Of a DNA stretch of 64,000 bases, positions 31,424-41,142 are shown one piece after another. The notes under the pieces are model-generated. The model made no database searches. It was not told the origin of the DNA and saw nothing but the letters and a program-made list of their open reading frames with translations. Origin of the DNA: Oscillospiraceae bacterium (GTDB lineage: Bacteria; Bacillota; Clostridia; UMGS1810); assembly GCA_015068985.1 (NCBI GenBank), contig SVJL01000002.1:1-64000 (forward strand), written 5' to 3'. How positions within the stretch are numbered: the stretch's first letter is position 1; the number at the start of each line of letters is the position of its first letter. The position numbers and the translations under genes were made by a program.

Positions 31424-32147
31424 CATCATACATAGTGCCGGAAGTTTTTTGCTTAACTTCATCGTCATCTTTGAATATTATCTCAAACAGACTGTTTGCA
31501 AAAAGCTCGTGCATTTCTTTTATTGGGTGGTTCACTCTGTTTGCCAAAAGCTTTGTTGTGTCGGTTGTTTTGCTTAGTTCTTTCCATTTCAAATAGCAAT
31601 CAGCGACCGAAACGCCCATCTCTTTTGCAAGCTCAACTGCCGACTTCATATACAAATCCATTTTCCCATCATTCTGATAAGCGGCAGTTGTGGCAGCGTA
31701 TTCTTTGTGGATTTCGGCAGTGTCTTCCGCAACATACGTATTGAGCATATTTGGCGTCATAAATATAACATCTGTTCCAAAATCTATACATTTTTGAAAA
31801 ATAATGCGTAGAGAAGACAAATATTCTTCAAGCTCTCGATTAACATCATTAAGACCAAAACACACAATAACAAGGTCGGGATTATGAGCAAAAACGTGTT
31901 TGTCCATTCTGTCAAGAGAGGCAAACGCAGTGATGCCTCCAATTCCGGCATTAATCACATTAACGGGCACATAGCTCCTTTTTGCGTTGATTTTTTGCTT
32001 GAGGAGATTCCAGAACACCGTTTCATAGTTAATTTCTCCTGAAGCAAGGGCACCATGGGTAACACTGTCGCCAAAGGCAACAATCGTGATTGGGCCGTTT
32101 TCAACAAGACCGTCATAATCCAAATTAATTTTATCTTTGATGTGCAT
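31416..32147 (-). CDS. SGNH/GDSL-type esterase/lipase
   Basis: IVAFGDSVTHG block I; GLNDVN. Confidence 0.88.
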   Translation of the reverse strand: MHIKDKINLDYDGLVENGPITIVAFGDSVTHGALASGEINYETVFWNLLKQKINAKRSYVPVNVINAGIGGITAFASLDRMDKHVFAHNPDLVIVCFGLNDVNRELEEYLSSLRIIFQKCIDFGTDVIFMTPNMLNTYVAEDTAEIHKEYAATTAAYQNDGKMDLYMKSAVELAKEMGVSVADCYLKWKELSKTTDTTKLLANRVNHPIKEMHELFANSLFEIIFKDDDEVKQKTSGTMYDAN

Positions 32148-32373
32148 ATAATTATCCTCCCGAAAGTGGTCATTTTCAACATATTATATCACAAATTTTC
32201 ACACGGGGCAATGTGATTTGATGCCGAATAACAGATTAATGCAAAATATCAAAAATCTCAACAGAGATTTATATCAATAAAAAAAGCAGGCTGAGCCTAC
32301 ACCCTTGTCGCGAGCCGAATTTGATTAACACCCATTCTCGCGAACTAAATTCAGTGCAAATTCCTATACAGTG

Positions 32374-32413
32374 AAAAAAGACATTTTTTCATTGTCGAAA
32401 AATGTCTTTTTTT
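32374..32413 (-). terminator. Terminator downstream of tRNA-Arg
   Basis: aaaaaagacatttttt cattgtcg aaaaaatgtctttttt. Confidence 0.65.
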
Positions 32414-32414
32414 A

Positions 32415-32488
32415 TACGCTTGATGCGATTCGAACGCACGGCCTTCAGAGTCGGAGTCTGACGCTCTATCCAACTGAGCTACAAGCGC
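32415..32488 (-). tRNA. tRNA-Arg (anticodon CCG)
   Basis: Reverse complement gcgcttgtagctcagttggatagagcgtcagactccgactctgaaggccgtgcgttcgaatcgcatcaagcgta folds as a cloverleaf; anticodon loop CTCCGAC. Confidence 0.95.
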
Positions 32489-32526
32489 AAATGTAATATT
32501 CAAAAAGTTTTATGTTTGATAAAAGG

Positions 32527-32665
32527 TAAATTATTGTTTGATGACGAATTGTTAAAGAGGCTTGTAGGGAATGACCTATGTGTCATTCCGAAACGGAACG
32601 CCACGTAGGGCGTTCCCTACAACGCATTTACAAAATTCCATCTCACCTATAAACAATAATTTATA
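32527..32665. mobile_element. MITE-like element, family ATAAATTATTGTTTA
   Basis: Ends taaattattgttt / aaacaataatttata; internal hairpins ggaatgac/gtcattcc and ggaacgcc/ggcgttcc within tgtaggg...ccctaca. Confidence 0.65.
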
Positions 32666-32688
32666 ATATTTGGATTATGTAATAGTGT

Positions 32689-33372
32689 TTAATCAATGAT
32701 TTGCTTAACATTTTCTATGATTTCATCAGATATATCATCAATTGAACGCACAACACCGTCTTTTGCACAATGAACTATGTTCCACTTATATTTTTCTGCC
32801 ACGAAAACAGCATTGTTATATGACTGACGAAGATATTCTTCATTACTTTCGTGAATATCTTTAACGTCGGAATTGTTAATTTTGTTTGCCCTGTTTGCCA
32901 TGAGCTGACGGGCATTTTCGACAGGCATATCAAGAAATACAACCATATCAGGCTCAGGGAGCGACAGTTTGGTGTATTCAAGGTCGTAGAGCCAATCGAG
33001 AAACTCCGATTTCTGGTTCAGATCCGATATTTTAGATGCCTGATGCACCATGTTGGAAGTTGTGTAGCGATCGGCAATAACAACATTTCCATTAGAAAAA
33101 AGCTCTTTCCACGTGGCTTTGACCGAAGCAAAGCGATCAACAGCAAAAAGCATCGATGCAGCATAGGGGCTTACTGCATTTGGATCGGTTCCAAAGTCAC
33201 CATTCAAATACATTTTCACAACAGAAGAGCTTTCGCTGCCATAGTTCGGAAACTCAACCGACACAACTTTTTTGCCCATAGAACCAAGCCTTTTTTTCAA
33301 AAGCTCAGACTGAGTTGCCTTTCCGCTTGAATCAACACCCTCTATAACAATAAGCTTAAAATCTTTGTTCAT
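32689..33372 (-). CDS. tmk: Thymidylate kinase
   Basis: IVIEGVDSSGKATQSELL; DRFASVKATW; VIADRYTTSN. Confidence 0.88.
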   Translation of the reverse strand: MNKDFKLIVIEGVDSSGKATQSELLKKRLGSMGKKVVSVEFPNYGSESSSVVKMYLNGDFGTDPNAVSPYAASMLFAVDRFASVKATWKELFSNGNVVIADRYTTSNMVHQASKISDLNQKSEFLDWLYDLEYTKLSLPEPDMVVFLDMPVENARQLMANRANKINNSDVKDIHESNEEYLRQSYNNAVFVAEKYKWNIVHCAKDGVVRSIDDISDEIIENVKQIID

Positions 33373-33378
33373 AATAAA

Positions 33379-34137
33379 TCAACTCTCAAGAAATATTTTT
33401 CTTTTCTCCTGCATTTTTCCGCAAGACATTTTCCCCTCGGGGCACGGACCGCTCACGCATCTTGGGCCTGTAACTCTGAAAATGGTGGGGCAAACCTCTT
33501 TTACCAAACGAAGCATCTCGCAGGCGAGGTCTCTAATTTCCCACTGTGCTCTTTCGCAACAACGGTGATGAAAGAAATTGATAAGACTACGTGCATTAAA
33601 GGTTGCAATCATTTTTGTTTCGCAAGCGTTGGGCAAAACATAGCGTGCATCTTCAATGGCTTTTTTCTCTGCCTGAGTTTTTGCCTTTTTCTCGTCCATT
33701 CCATCTGCCAAAAAAGCTTTATAGTGTTTTTCTTGCAAAATTGCTGTGAGCTCGTTATAGGTTTTTTCGTCATCTTCCATAGCTTTAACAAAAATAGCCT
33801 TGGCTTTTTCGTCGGCTTCAATTTCTTTTGGGATTATGTATTCAAACTGTCCTTCATTAACATAACGCTGAGATTTCACGCTATAGGAAGCAATGCGGTG
33901 ACGAGTGATCTGAGCAAGCAGGCTTCTGGATACACCTTCTATACCAAAGGTGAAAATGATGTGCTCAATAGGACTTTCGTGACCAAGACTCATAAGACGG
34001 TCGATAAAGCTGATTGTTTTTTCACGGTCGAGGCCATTTAAGATGCCGTCAATTTCGGACGAAGAGTAACAAAGCTTGGCCGCTGCCGCAACTATTTTTT
34101 CACAATCGGGATTGTATTGAAGCAATTCAACATTCAT
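33379..34137 (-). CDS. thyX: Flavin-dependent thymidylate synthase
   Basis: RHRIASYSVKSQRYV (RHR...S ThyX motif). Confidence 0.95.
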   Translation of the reverse strand: MNVELLQYNPDCEKIVAAAAKLCYSSSEIDGILNGLDREKTISFIDRLMSLGHESPIEHIIFTFGIEGVSRSLLAQITRHRIASYSVKSQRYVNEGQFEYIIPKEIEADEKAKAIFVKAMEDDEKTYNELTAILQEKHYKAFLADGMDEKKAKTQAEKKAIEDARYVLPNACETKMIATFNARSLINFFHHRCCERAQWEIRDLACEMLRLVKEVCPTIFRVTGPRCVSGPCPEGKMSCGKMQEKRKIFLES

Positions 34138-34180
34138 AATTACATTATCCTTTCGTTTATATATTTCGAGAGCGAACTAT

Positions 34181-34426
34181 TATAAATTATTGTTTATAGG
34201 TGAGATGGAACTAGGCTAATGTGTTGTAGGGACCGGCCTCTGGACGGTCCGTAAGAAATGCAGGCGGTCCGTCGAGGACGCCGGACCCTACAAACGATGG
34301 GCTTAATTTGTGAGTTGTAGGGGTCGATGCCCACATCGACCCGTTTGATGACATAATGGCGGGCGGATGTGGGCATCCGCCCCTACAAATCCAATAGCCT
34401 AGGCTCTTCGCTAAACAATAATTTAT
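34181..34426. mobile_element. MITE-like element, family ATAAATTATTGTTTA
   Basis: Ends tataaattattgttta / taaacaataatttat; internal tgtagggaccgg...ccggaccctaca and gggcggatgtgggcatccgccc modules. Confidence 0.7.
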
Positions 34427-34466
34427 CTTGTAATTAAAGCTCAAGTTCTGATTACTCTTTCGGCTA

Positions 34467-35207
34467 TTACTGAGGAAAACTTCTGCCTTTCAAAAGCACC
34501 TTGAATCCAAATCGGGGCAAATCGAGCATACGCACAAAACGCGACGGTTGTTTAAGCAAACGGTAGAGCCACTCAATTCCGTGTTTGGTAAAAAACTCCG
34601 GTGCACGTTTAACTGTGCCGGCAAACACATCGATGCTGCCTCCGATTCCGAGGCAAACCTTTGCTTTGAGCTCAGCTTTATGGGCAGCAATCCACTTTTC
34701 CTGCTTAGGAGCACCAAGACACACAAACAGCAAATCGGGAGCATAGCGATTGATGTTGGCAATTATGGTTTTTTCTTTTTCTTCATTAAAATAGCCATCA
34801 CTATAGCCAACAACTTTCACTCCGGGATATTTTTTCATTATATTTGCTCCGGCTGTTTCGGCAACGCCGGGTTTTGAGCCAAACAAATAAAGTGTGCCTC
34901 CCTTTTCGGAAAGCTTTTCGAGGGTGCGGCAGGCAATGTCGTAACCGGCAGCTCTCTCGCCTATTGGGTTTTTAACAATTTTTGAAGCATACACAACGCC
35001 GATTCCATCGGCGGTGAGAATGTCGGAGCTGTTGAGGAGCTTACAAAACTCGGGGTCTCTGTATGCCATCATAATAATTTCGGAATTGGGCGTGAAAACA
35101 CTGCGGACACAGTTGGTTGAATCTACAAATTCCATTATTTTATCTGATGCCTGTTCAACATTGATTTTATCAACTTTTACGCCTAATATATTAACCTTTT
35201 CAGACAT
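34467..35207 (-). CDS. WecG/TagA/CpsF family glycosyltransferase
   Basis: TPNSEIIMMAYRDPEF; LLFVCLGAPKQEKWI; GIGGSIDVFAGTVKRAPEF. Confidence 0.92.
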   Translation of the reverse strand: MSEKVNILGVKVDKINVEQASDKIMEFVDSTNCVRSVFTPNSEIIMMAYRDPEFCKLLNSSDILTADGIGVVYASKIVKNPIGERAAGYDIACRTLEKLSEKGGTLYLFGSKPGVAETAGANIMKKYPGVKVVGYSDGYFNEEKEKTIIANINRYAPDLLFVCLGAPKQEKWIAAHKAELKAKVCLGIGGSIDVFAGTVKRAPEFFTKHGIEWLYRLLKQPSRFVRMLDLPRFGFKVLLKGRSFPQ

Positions 35208-35272
35208 ACCAAAACCTCCTGAATCATTCAGACTAACTTATTTATTATACAATAAAATTATAACTGTGTCAA

Positions 35273-35812
35273 TCACAAGGAGCGAAGCTTTTCAAACAGT
35301 TCTAAAAATTCGGCCGCCACTTCCCCAAATTCTCTGAACTCAAAAACAGGAGACGAGTATATAACCGGTTTTTCGGAAAGCTCAATTTGCATATAGTGAT
35401 AGAACTCATAGTATAGAATTTCTTTGTCTATACGGGCAACAATTCTTTTTTCTTTCTCGTCAATGTTGCCAACAAATTTTTTATACACAAGGTCAATCAG
35501 ATTCTTTTCATATTTTTGATAGTCTTCAAGCTTTGTTTTAACAGGAGTTGTCACATCCGACATATATGCCTCTGACGCATCGTGGAGGAGGCAGGCAAGG
35601 CAGATTTTTGGCGGAAGCTTTCGTGCTATAGCCTCGTTTGCACATTCTATTGAGTGCTGAGCAACTGAGTGAAAAAACGGAAAGTGACCGTTGGCTCGGG
35701 CGAGCATAGACAAAGCGTGAGCAATGTCTTTAATGTCGATATCGTCAATGTTGGGACTTAAGGGATAAAATTTCTTTTTGGATACGGTATAGATGTAATC
35801 TGCCATAATCAA
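35273..35812 (-). CDS. HD-domain phosphohydrolase (YfbR-like)
   Basis: HSVAQHSIECA; CLLHDASEAYMSD. Confidence 0.8.
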   Translation of the reverse strand: MIMADYIYTVSKKKFYPLSPNIDDIDIKDIAHALSMLARANGHFPFFHSVAQHSIECANEAIARKLPPKICLACLLHDASEAYMSDVTTPVKTKLEDYQKYEKNLIDLVYKKFVGNIDEKEKRIVARIDKEILYYEFYHYMQIELSEKPVIYSSPVFEFREFGEVAAEFLELFEKLRSL

Positions 35813-36351
35813 TACCCCAAAATTTCGAGACGCATGGTAACACCAAGCTGGAAGAACGCCGCAAGTGTTTTGGAAATATAGTCATTGGCTCCGGTGACTT
35901 TGAAATAATCTTTGAGCTCAACAACCCATTTTTCGTACATCTCAATCATAAAATTCTGAAAATCTTTTTTGTCGTTATCGTTTGTCATTTCAAGCAAAAC
36001 AAACACATTGTTCCAAACACCGCCGTCGTAGATTTCGTCATATTTTATTGAAGAAAGACGATCACCACCGTCTGCCCACGCATCGGCCATTTCAAGACCT
36101 CCGCAAAAACAATTTACACAAAGGCCAAGATAGTAGCCAACCATATTGCCCTTAAATGTGGAATAAAACTCAGAGTCGGCAAGCCAGTCGAGAGAATATT
36201 TGAAGCCGAGTTCCACAAGCTCTTCAACCATTATTGCATCTTTGAATATATAATCTTTGGCAAGTGCCGCCTTATGAATATCAACGAGAATTTGCCTGTA
36301 TAGCTCACTGCTTGTTTTCTGATTAGTGTTCATCATACATACCTCACACAA
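35809..36351 (-). CDS. Hypothetical protein
   Basis: Intact ORF overlapping neighbours on both sides by a few bp (translationally coupled arrangement). Confidence 0.7.
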   Translation of the reverse strand: MCEVCMMNTNQKTSSELYRQILVDIHKAALAKDYIFKDAIMVEELVELGFKYSLDWLADSEFYSTFKGNMVGYYLGLCVNCFCGGLEMADAWADGGDRLSSIKYDEIYDGGVWNNVFVLLEMTNDNDKKDFQNFMIEMYEKWVVELKDYFKVTGANDYISKTLAAFFQLGVTMRLEILGY

Positions 36352-36919
36352 ATTTGGTGTCGCTTATAGAAAGATTTTTTGCTTCGTAATTATGAAGATA
36401 GTCAAGAATTTTATCATCATCCGACATAACTTCATAAAGCCCCATAGAAACATCTGACACAAAATTTTCTTTGACAGCCACCTCCATAAACTCCTGAAGC
36501 TTATCATAGTAGCCAAAAATGTTGTATATTATCATCGGTTTTGAATGGCGGGCAAGCTGCTTGAGGGTGAGAATTTCAAAAAATTCATCAAAGGTGCCAA
36601 CACCGCCGGGCACAATTACAAACGCATCAGCGTGATCTTCCATAATTTCTTTTCTTTCTCTCATTGTATCGGTTCTGATTAGTTCATCGCACTTATCGTA
36701 GAGCATACCATCGGCATTAAAGAAAAGCGGAGCAACGCCTATTATGTGACCTCTGCCCTTAGAAAAACCTCTTGCAGCCGCACCCATCAACCCGTTGGCA
36801 CCTGCTCCATAAACCAGATTGTGACCGTTTTTTGCAAAGGTTTCGCAAAGGTTTTCAACTGCCTTTATATATTTGGTATCTGTTTTAACGCTGGATGCAC
36901 CATAAACGCATATTCTCAT
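36344..36919 (-). CDS. LOG family protein (TIGR00730-like)
   Basis: NLVYGAGANGLMGAAARG; VPGGVGTFDEFFE. Confidence 0.92.
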   Translation of the reverse strand: MRICVYGASSVKTDTKYIKAVENLCETFAKNGHNLVYGAGANGLMGAAARGFSKGRGHIIGVAPLFFNADGMLYDKCDELIRTDTMRERKEIMEDHADAFVIVPGGVGTFDEFFEILTLKQLARHSKPMIIYNIFGYYDKLQEFMEVAVKENFVSDVSMGLYEVMSDDDKILDYLHNYEAKNLSISDTKFV

Positions 36920-37040
36920 ATGATTCAGTCCTTTCTGTTATTATTCCTTTATATATTATGAAAATAATTATTGTTTAATTTCATTGATTTACATTATAAC
37001 ACAAAACCTTTTCAAACGCAAACACAAAAAATTGCAAAAA

Positions 37041-37078
37041 AAATCCCCGTCCCATTGGGACGAGGATCAAAAAACACG
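37041..37078 (-). terminator. HU gene terminator
   Basis: atccccgtcccattgggacgaggat flanked by A/T runs. Confidence 0.65.
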
Positions 37079-37080
37079 AA

Positions 37081-37353
37081 TTATTTTACAGCGTCTTTTA
37101 AAGCTTTACCAACTTTGAAAGCAGGAACTGTTGTTGCAGGAATGTTGATTTCTGCACCAGTCTGGGGGTTCTTACCTTTTCTTGCTGCACGTTTTTTAGT
37201 TTCGAAAGAACCAAAACCTACGAGAACAACTTTATCACCTGCTACGAGAGCATCTGTAACGCTGTCTACGAATGCGTTTAAAGCTTTTTCAGCATCTTTT
37301 TTTGATAATTCTGATTTTTCTGCTATTTTAGCAATTAATTCACTTTTGTTCAT
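37081..37353 (-). CDS. HU-family DNA-binding protein
   Basis: [57 protein letters not shown]. Confidence 0.97.
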   Translation of the reverse strand: MNKSELIAKIAEKSELSKKDAEKALNAFVDSVTDALVAGDKVVLVGFGSFETKKRAARKGKNPQTGAEINIPATTVPAFKVGKALKDAVK

Positions 37354-37491
37354 TTTAACCTACTACCTCCTAGAAATTTTGAACTACAATCATTATAACA
37401 GATAATTCCAATTGTTGCAAGTGGAATTATTAACAAATTCATAGTCAAATTGCATAAACTTATTGCCGTCAAATTGTTGCAAATGCTGAAT

Positions 37492-38139
37492 TTACAGCAA
37501 TTCCGGCGGAATCATATCCTCATCGAACATATTATCTCTGATATATTCACTGTCGTTTCGTCTGCAGGCAATAAATATGAACAGAAGCACCGCATCGGAA
37601 ATAATGTTAAGCTTTATGCTGCCAACAACATCATAATATTCCCACTGATACAAAATGTGATTATATTCAAGAGGAAAACTGCAAAATAGTGCATACAATG
37701 ATATTGCCATAACAGCAAAGGTTATAATCTCAAAAAACAGCGGTCCGAATTCAGGGGCTCCGGGTTTGCGGAGTGGGATAACATTACATTTTAGATACAA
37801 TGCATTCAAAAAGTTTATTGCGGCAACAAGAGCAAAATAGAATATATAGCCTTTGGTTCTGTCGTAGACAAGTATGCCCATAAAGACGACATTTAGCAGA
37901 ATAAGAATTCCTGTTGTTATTTTGATAAAAACTCCATAGAATGGCTTGGTGAAGAACAAGCAATAAAAAGCCAACATAAGAAGAGTTGCAATTACCTGAG
38001 GAAGAAACTGATAGTAGTCATCATAATAAATATCGCCGCGACCGTACAGAATGAATACATACATAACGCCATCCACAAGCAGCTTCATAGCATATGAAAT
38101 TATGGCAAACAAAACAAACAAGTTAGGCAACTTTTTCAT
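37492..38139 (-). CDS. Hypothetical multi-TM membrane protein
   Basis: Several hydrophobic segments; no recognised motif. Confidence 0.65.
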   Translation of the reverse strand: MKKLPNLFVLFAIISYAMKLLVDGVMYVFILYGRGDIYYDDYYQFLPQVIATLLMLAFYCLFFTKPFYGVFIKITTGILILLNVVFMGILVYDRTKGYIFYFALVAAINFLNALYLKCNVIPLRKPGAPEFGPLFFEIITFAVMAISLYALFCSFPLEYNHILYQWEYYDVVGSIKLNIISDAVLLFIFIACRRNDSEYIRDNMFDEDMIPPELL

Positions 38140-38163
38140 AACATTACCTCATTTTGAGTACAA

Positions 38164-39771
38164 TTAAATAATCTGGTTTACAAATACGTTTTCAAAGGGG
38201 AATGTGACATCATTAAACGGTTTTCCGGTGTTAACATCAAGCCAGAGCTCTGTGCCATCGGCTATTGCTACAGAACCAATTGTTTCATCAGCACATTTAA
38301 TAATATCGGCAAGCTTGGTTGCATCACCTGCATCAACAACTTTAAGGTTAACGCGGAAGCTATAGCCTGTTGAGCAAGAAGCTGAGAGAACCGGTGATGA
38401 CATTATGGATATTTCAACACCTTTTGATTTTGCGTTAGCATACCACTGAGTGAAAATGCCGTTGAAAATACCGTCAAAGGGATTTGTAATATTATATGCT
38501 GCAACAGGTGCATTAAGAGCATCAATAAATGGTGTTTCATAAACTTTTGAGGGGATGCCGCTAAGAATTATACGATAGCTGGTTGATGTTGATGGATATG
38601 CACCAATGTTTGTGTTGATTTTAAAATCTTTTGGAATTGAGGCTTTTGCGGTTGTTACAAAAGTTGTAAAGCCCGAAAAGCCGTCGAACTCGAGAAGAAG
38701 TGCAGAAAATTCTTTAAGCGTGATTTCTTTATCTAAATCCATAACCATAGAGTCGGATAAGGTAATACCATTCTGATATGCTGCACGCAAAAATTTGGCT
38801 TCGTTTTCGTTTACGGTTCCGGCGTTTTCGTAAAGTGCACCATTTGCATCATATTTGATGGGTGTGTATGATGAACGGAGAGTTGAAAAAGTGAGAGCCA
38901 TAATTGCTTCTTTTACGGTTGCATTTTTGTCGGCATACTCAGCAGTGTCTTTTTCTGCTCCAAGATAATAGCGTGTGAGCATATTTAGGGGTTGAGCATA
39001 TTTGTGTTCAAAGCTTATTGTTGCCGAAACACCGGGGTAATCGGGATTATCCTGATCAGAAATTATGCGTGCTGCAGCCATAGCAAGCTCACCATTGGTG
39101 AGAGTTGCATTTTCGTCATATGCTTTATCCACAAGCTTGAATGAATTGTAGGCAGTTTCCAAAACCTTGGGGTCAACTGCGGTAAAGAAATTAGTTTTTT
39201 TGGTAGAAGCACCAACGCTGCGTGAACGAATGATAAGAGCAGCAGCTTCTGCTCTGGTGAGAGTGTCGGAAAGGCGAAGGTCAATATTATCGTCACCTGT
39301 CATGATGCTGTTGGAATATACCCAGCTTATTGCATCATAGTTAGTGCCCTGACGGTGAATAATAGGTGGAACAGTCACACCGGCAGGTGAACCGGCTCTC
39401 TTCCACAAAAGCACTGCTACCTCACCTCTTGTGATGGGCTGAGATGGCATAAATGTGTTGTCATAGACCGGATCGAGACCGGAGGTCATTATGTATTCAT
39501 ATGCCCAGTGAGATGAGGGAACATCATCAAAGTCTTTTTCGAATCTTGTTGATCCATTGCCAATCATTTTAACAAATTCTGCTCTTGTTACAGTGCCTGC
39601 AGGGCGGAATGAACCGTCTTCGAAACCGTTGATTGTGCCCTCAGCCACAAGAGCATTAACATAAGATGCTGCCCAGTGTGAATCGTCAAAATCGGTGAAG
39701 GCAGCAAAAGCTGTGAGCGAAAGTGAGAGGAAAAGTGAAAGTGCTAATAATATTGATATTATTTTTCTCAT
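38164..39771 (-). CDS. S-layer homology (SLH) domain secreted protein
   Basis: Signal peptide; SLH repeats (FTDFDDSHWAASYVNALVAEGTINGFEDGSFRPAGTVTRAEFVKMI). Confidence 0.9.
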   Translation of the reverse strand: MRKIISILLALSLFLSLSLTAFAAFTDFDDSHWAASYVNALVAEGTINGFEDGSFRPAGTVTRAEFVKMIGNGSTRFEKDFDDVPSSHWAYEYIMTSGLDPVYDNTFMPSQPITRGEVAVLLWKRAGSPAGVTVPPIIHRQGTNYDAISWVYSNSIMTGDDNIDLRLSDTLTRAEAAALIIRSRSVGASTKKTNFFTAVDPKVLETAYNSFKLVDKAYDENATLTNGELAMAAARIISDQDNPDYPGVSATISFEHKYAQPLNMLTRYYLGAEKDTAEYADKNATVKEAIMALTFSTLRSSYTPIKYDANGALYENAGTVNENEAKFLRAAYQNGITLSDSMVMDLDKEITLKEFSALLLEFDGFSGFTTFVTTAKASIPKDFKINTNIGAYPSTSTSYRIILSGIPSKVYETPFIDALNAPVAAYNITNPFDGIFNGIFTQWYANAKSKGVEISIMSSPVLSASCSTGYSFRVNLKVVDAGDATKLADIIKCADETIGSVAIADGTELWLDVNTGKPFNDVTFPFENVFVNQII

Positions 39772-39801
39772 ATTATTTCTCCTTTTTTGTGTTTATTTGG
39801 T

Positions 39802-39939
39802 TAAATTATTGTTTAGCGTGACGGAAGGAGAGATAGCGTATTATAGGGTTTTAATATCTCTCCCTCAGTCAGCTTCGCTGACAGCTCCCTCGTCAGAGGG
39901 AGCCTTTCTCGCGCATCATACACCTCTAAACAATAATTA
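39802..39939. mobile_element. MITE-like element, family ATAAATTATTGTTTA
   Basis: Ends taaattattgttta / taaacaataatta; internal gagagat...atatctctc and cagtcagcttcgctgac hairpins. Confidence 0.65.
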
Positions 39940-39966
39940 ATTTCATCTGATTACTAAATGTTCATA

Positions 39967-40833
39967 TCATAAGAAAACCGCATTGCGTGCAACGTGAGCC
40001 GCTTCCGGGTCCATATTGCAAGAAAGCACATACATTGGAACAGAGGAATATATGCTATTAAAGGTTGATACATATTCGGCATACATTCTCGGGTTCAATG
40101 GAGGAATTACTGCTTCAAAAAACAATTTTATCGTTTCTTTATCTGTTACACGGCGAATAGAATTCGTTTTTGAGCGTTCAATAAAAACAATCGCCTTTAG
40201 CGGTACAACCTTATTCAGATTAATGCCGGTTGTGCCTGCCCATGGCGTTCCGCACAGGTCAACACCACCGGTCCGGTTAAGCTTTATTATGGGAGTATCG
40301 TCATTGATAATCTGTGCATCGTCAAACTCAGAGAGCCACAGGGCTGTGTGGGTTGATTTGCCTGTTCCTGACTCTGCAGAAAAAAGCACACCGCCATCGG
40401 AACAACAAAGAGACGAAGAGTGAAAAACAAAGCCCGAATGCATTGCGGCAACATGATGCATGCTGTTGCCCATAAGATTGTGATTAAAGTTGCGGGTACT
40501 GATGTCATAATCATTGGTAACATCGTAGGATGTTATTTCAACAGCTGTGAAATTGTGATTATATTTTGTTAGTGCTATTATCTTCCCAGCAACGGGGTCA
40601 TAATTTATTATAGCATCATTTCCGTCAACTTTGCAATAGTATTTGTCGGGAGAAATGTTGACCAGATTTTTGAAATCAACTTCAATTTTTTCTCCGGTTC
40701 TTTTTATCACATAAGTAATGTGTGGTTGTGAGCTAAAATTATTTTCGTATTGCGAGAGCATTTGCTCAAAATAATCATCAGAATCAATATTTACCGCTAT
40801 ATTAAAATCTGCAATTGTGTAGTTCTTAATCAT
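39967..40833 (-). CDS. HPr kinase-like P-loop protein
   Basis: Walker A GVLFSAESGTGKSTHTALWLSEF, IINDDTPIIKL, HprK-like layout as seen next to PqqD/RiPP genes. Confidence 0.7.
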   Translation of the reverse strand: MIKNYTIADFNIAVNIDSDDYFEQMLSQYENNFSSQPHITYVIKRTGEKIEVDFKNLVNISPDKYYCKVDGNDAIINYDPVAGKIIALTKYNHNFTAVEITSYDVTNDYDISTRNFNHNLMGNSMHHVAAMHSGFVFHSSSLCCSDGGVLFSAESGTGKSTHTALWLSEFDDAQIINDDTPIIKLNRTGGVDLCGTPWAGTTGINLNKVVPLKAIVFIERSKTNSIRRVTDKETIKLFFEAVIPPLNPRMYAEYVSTFNSIYSSVPMYVLSCNMDPEAAHVARNAVFL

Positions 40834-40870
40834 ATATTTTACCTAATACTCAGTTTAAACCGTATGATTC

Positions 40871-40905
40871 AAAAAAAAGGCTGACAAATAAGTCAACCTT
40901 TTTTT
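40871..40905 (-). terminator. Intercistronic terminator between the small peptide gene and the kinase-like gene
   Basis: aaaaaaaaggctgac aaataa gtcaaccttttttt, symmetric A/T runs. Confidence 0.7.
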
Positions 40906-40932
40906 GAATTATTAATAGTAATTAGTCGTTAA

Positions 40933-41118
40933 TTAACCATTAGCTTTTGCTGATGTGTTTGTAGCTGTGAGATCATATACTGTTGTTGTATAATTTGTAA
41001 CAGTAGTACCACCCAAGGAACCAGTGTAAGAACCCTGAACAGCTGCAGGAAGATCAGCCATAGTCTCTTTAACAGAAAGTTCAACGACATCTACTGTGGG
41101 TTTTGTATACATTTTCAT
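40933..41118 (-). CDS. Putative RiPP-like precursor peptide (61 aa)
   Basis: MKMYTKPTVDVVELSVKETMADLPAAVQGSYTGSLGGTTVTNYTTTVYDLTATNTSAKANG; leader YxxPxVxxxExxxxxT resembles the lasso leader motif YxxPxLxxxGxxxxxT; good RBS (gaggagata). Confidence 0.6.
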   Translation of the reverse strand: MKMYTKPTVDVVELSVKETMADLPAAVQGSYTGSLGGTTVTNYTTTVYDLTATNTSAKANG

Positions 41119-41142
41119 AATAAATATCTCCTCTCTGCTAAA

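Noticed and set aside
34194-34444. Short ORFs 34194..34376 and 34211..34444
   Set aside because: They translate MITE palindromes; no coding character
36971-37405. 144-aa plus-strand ORF opposite HU
   Set aside because: Antisense shadow of a clearly recognised HU gene
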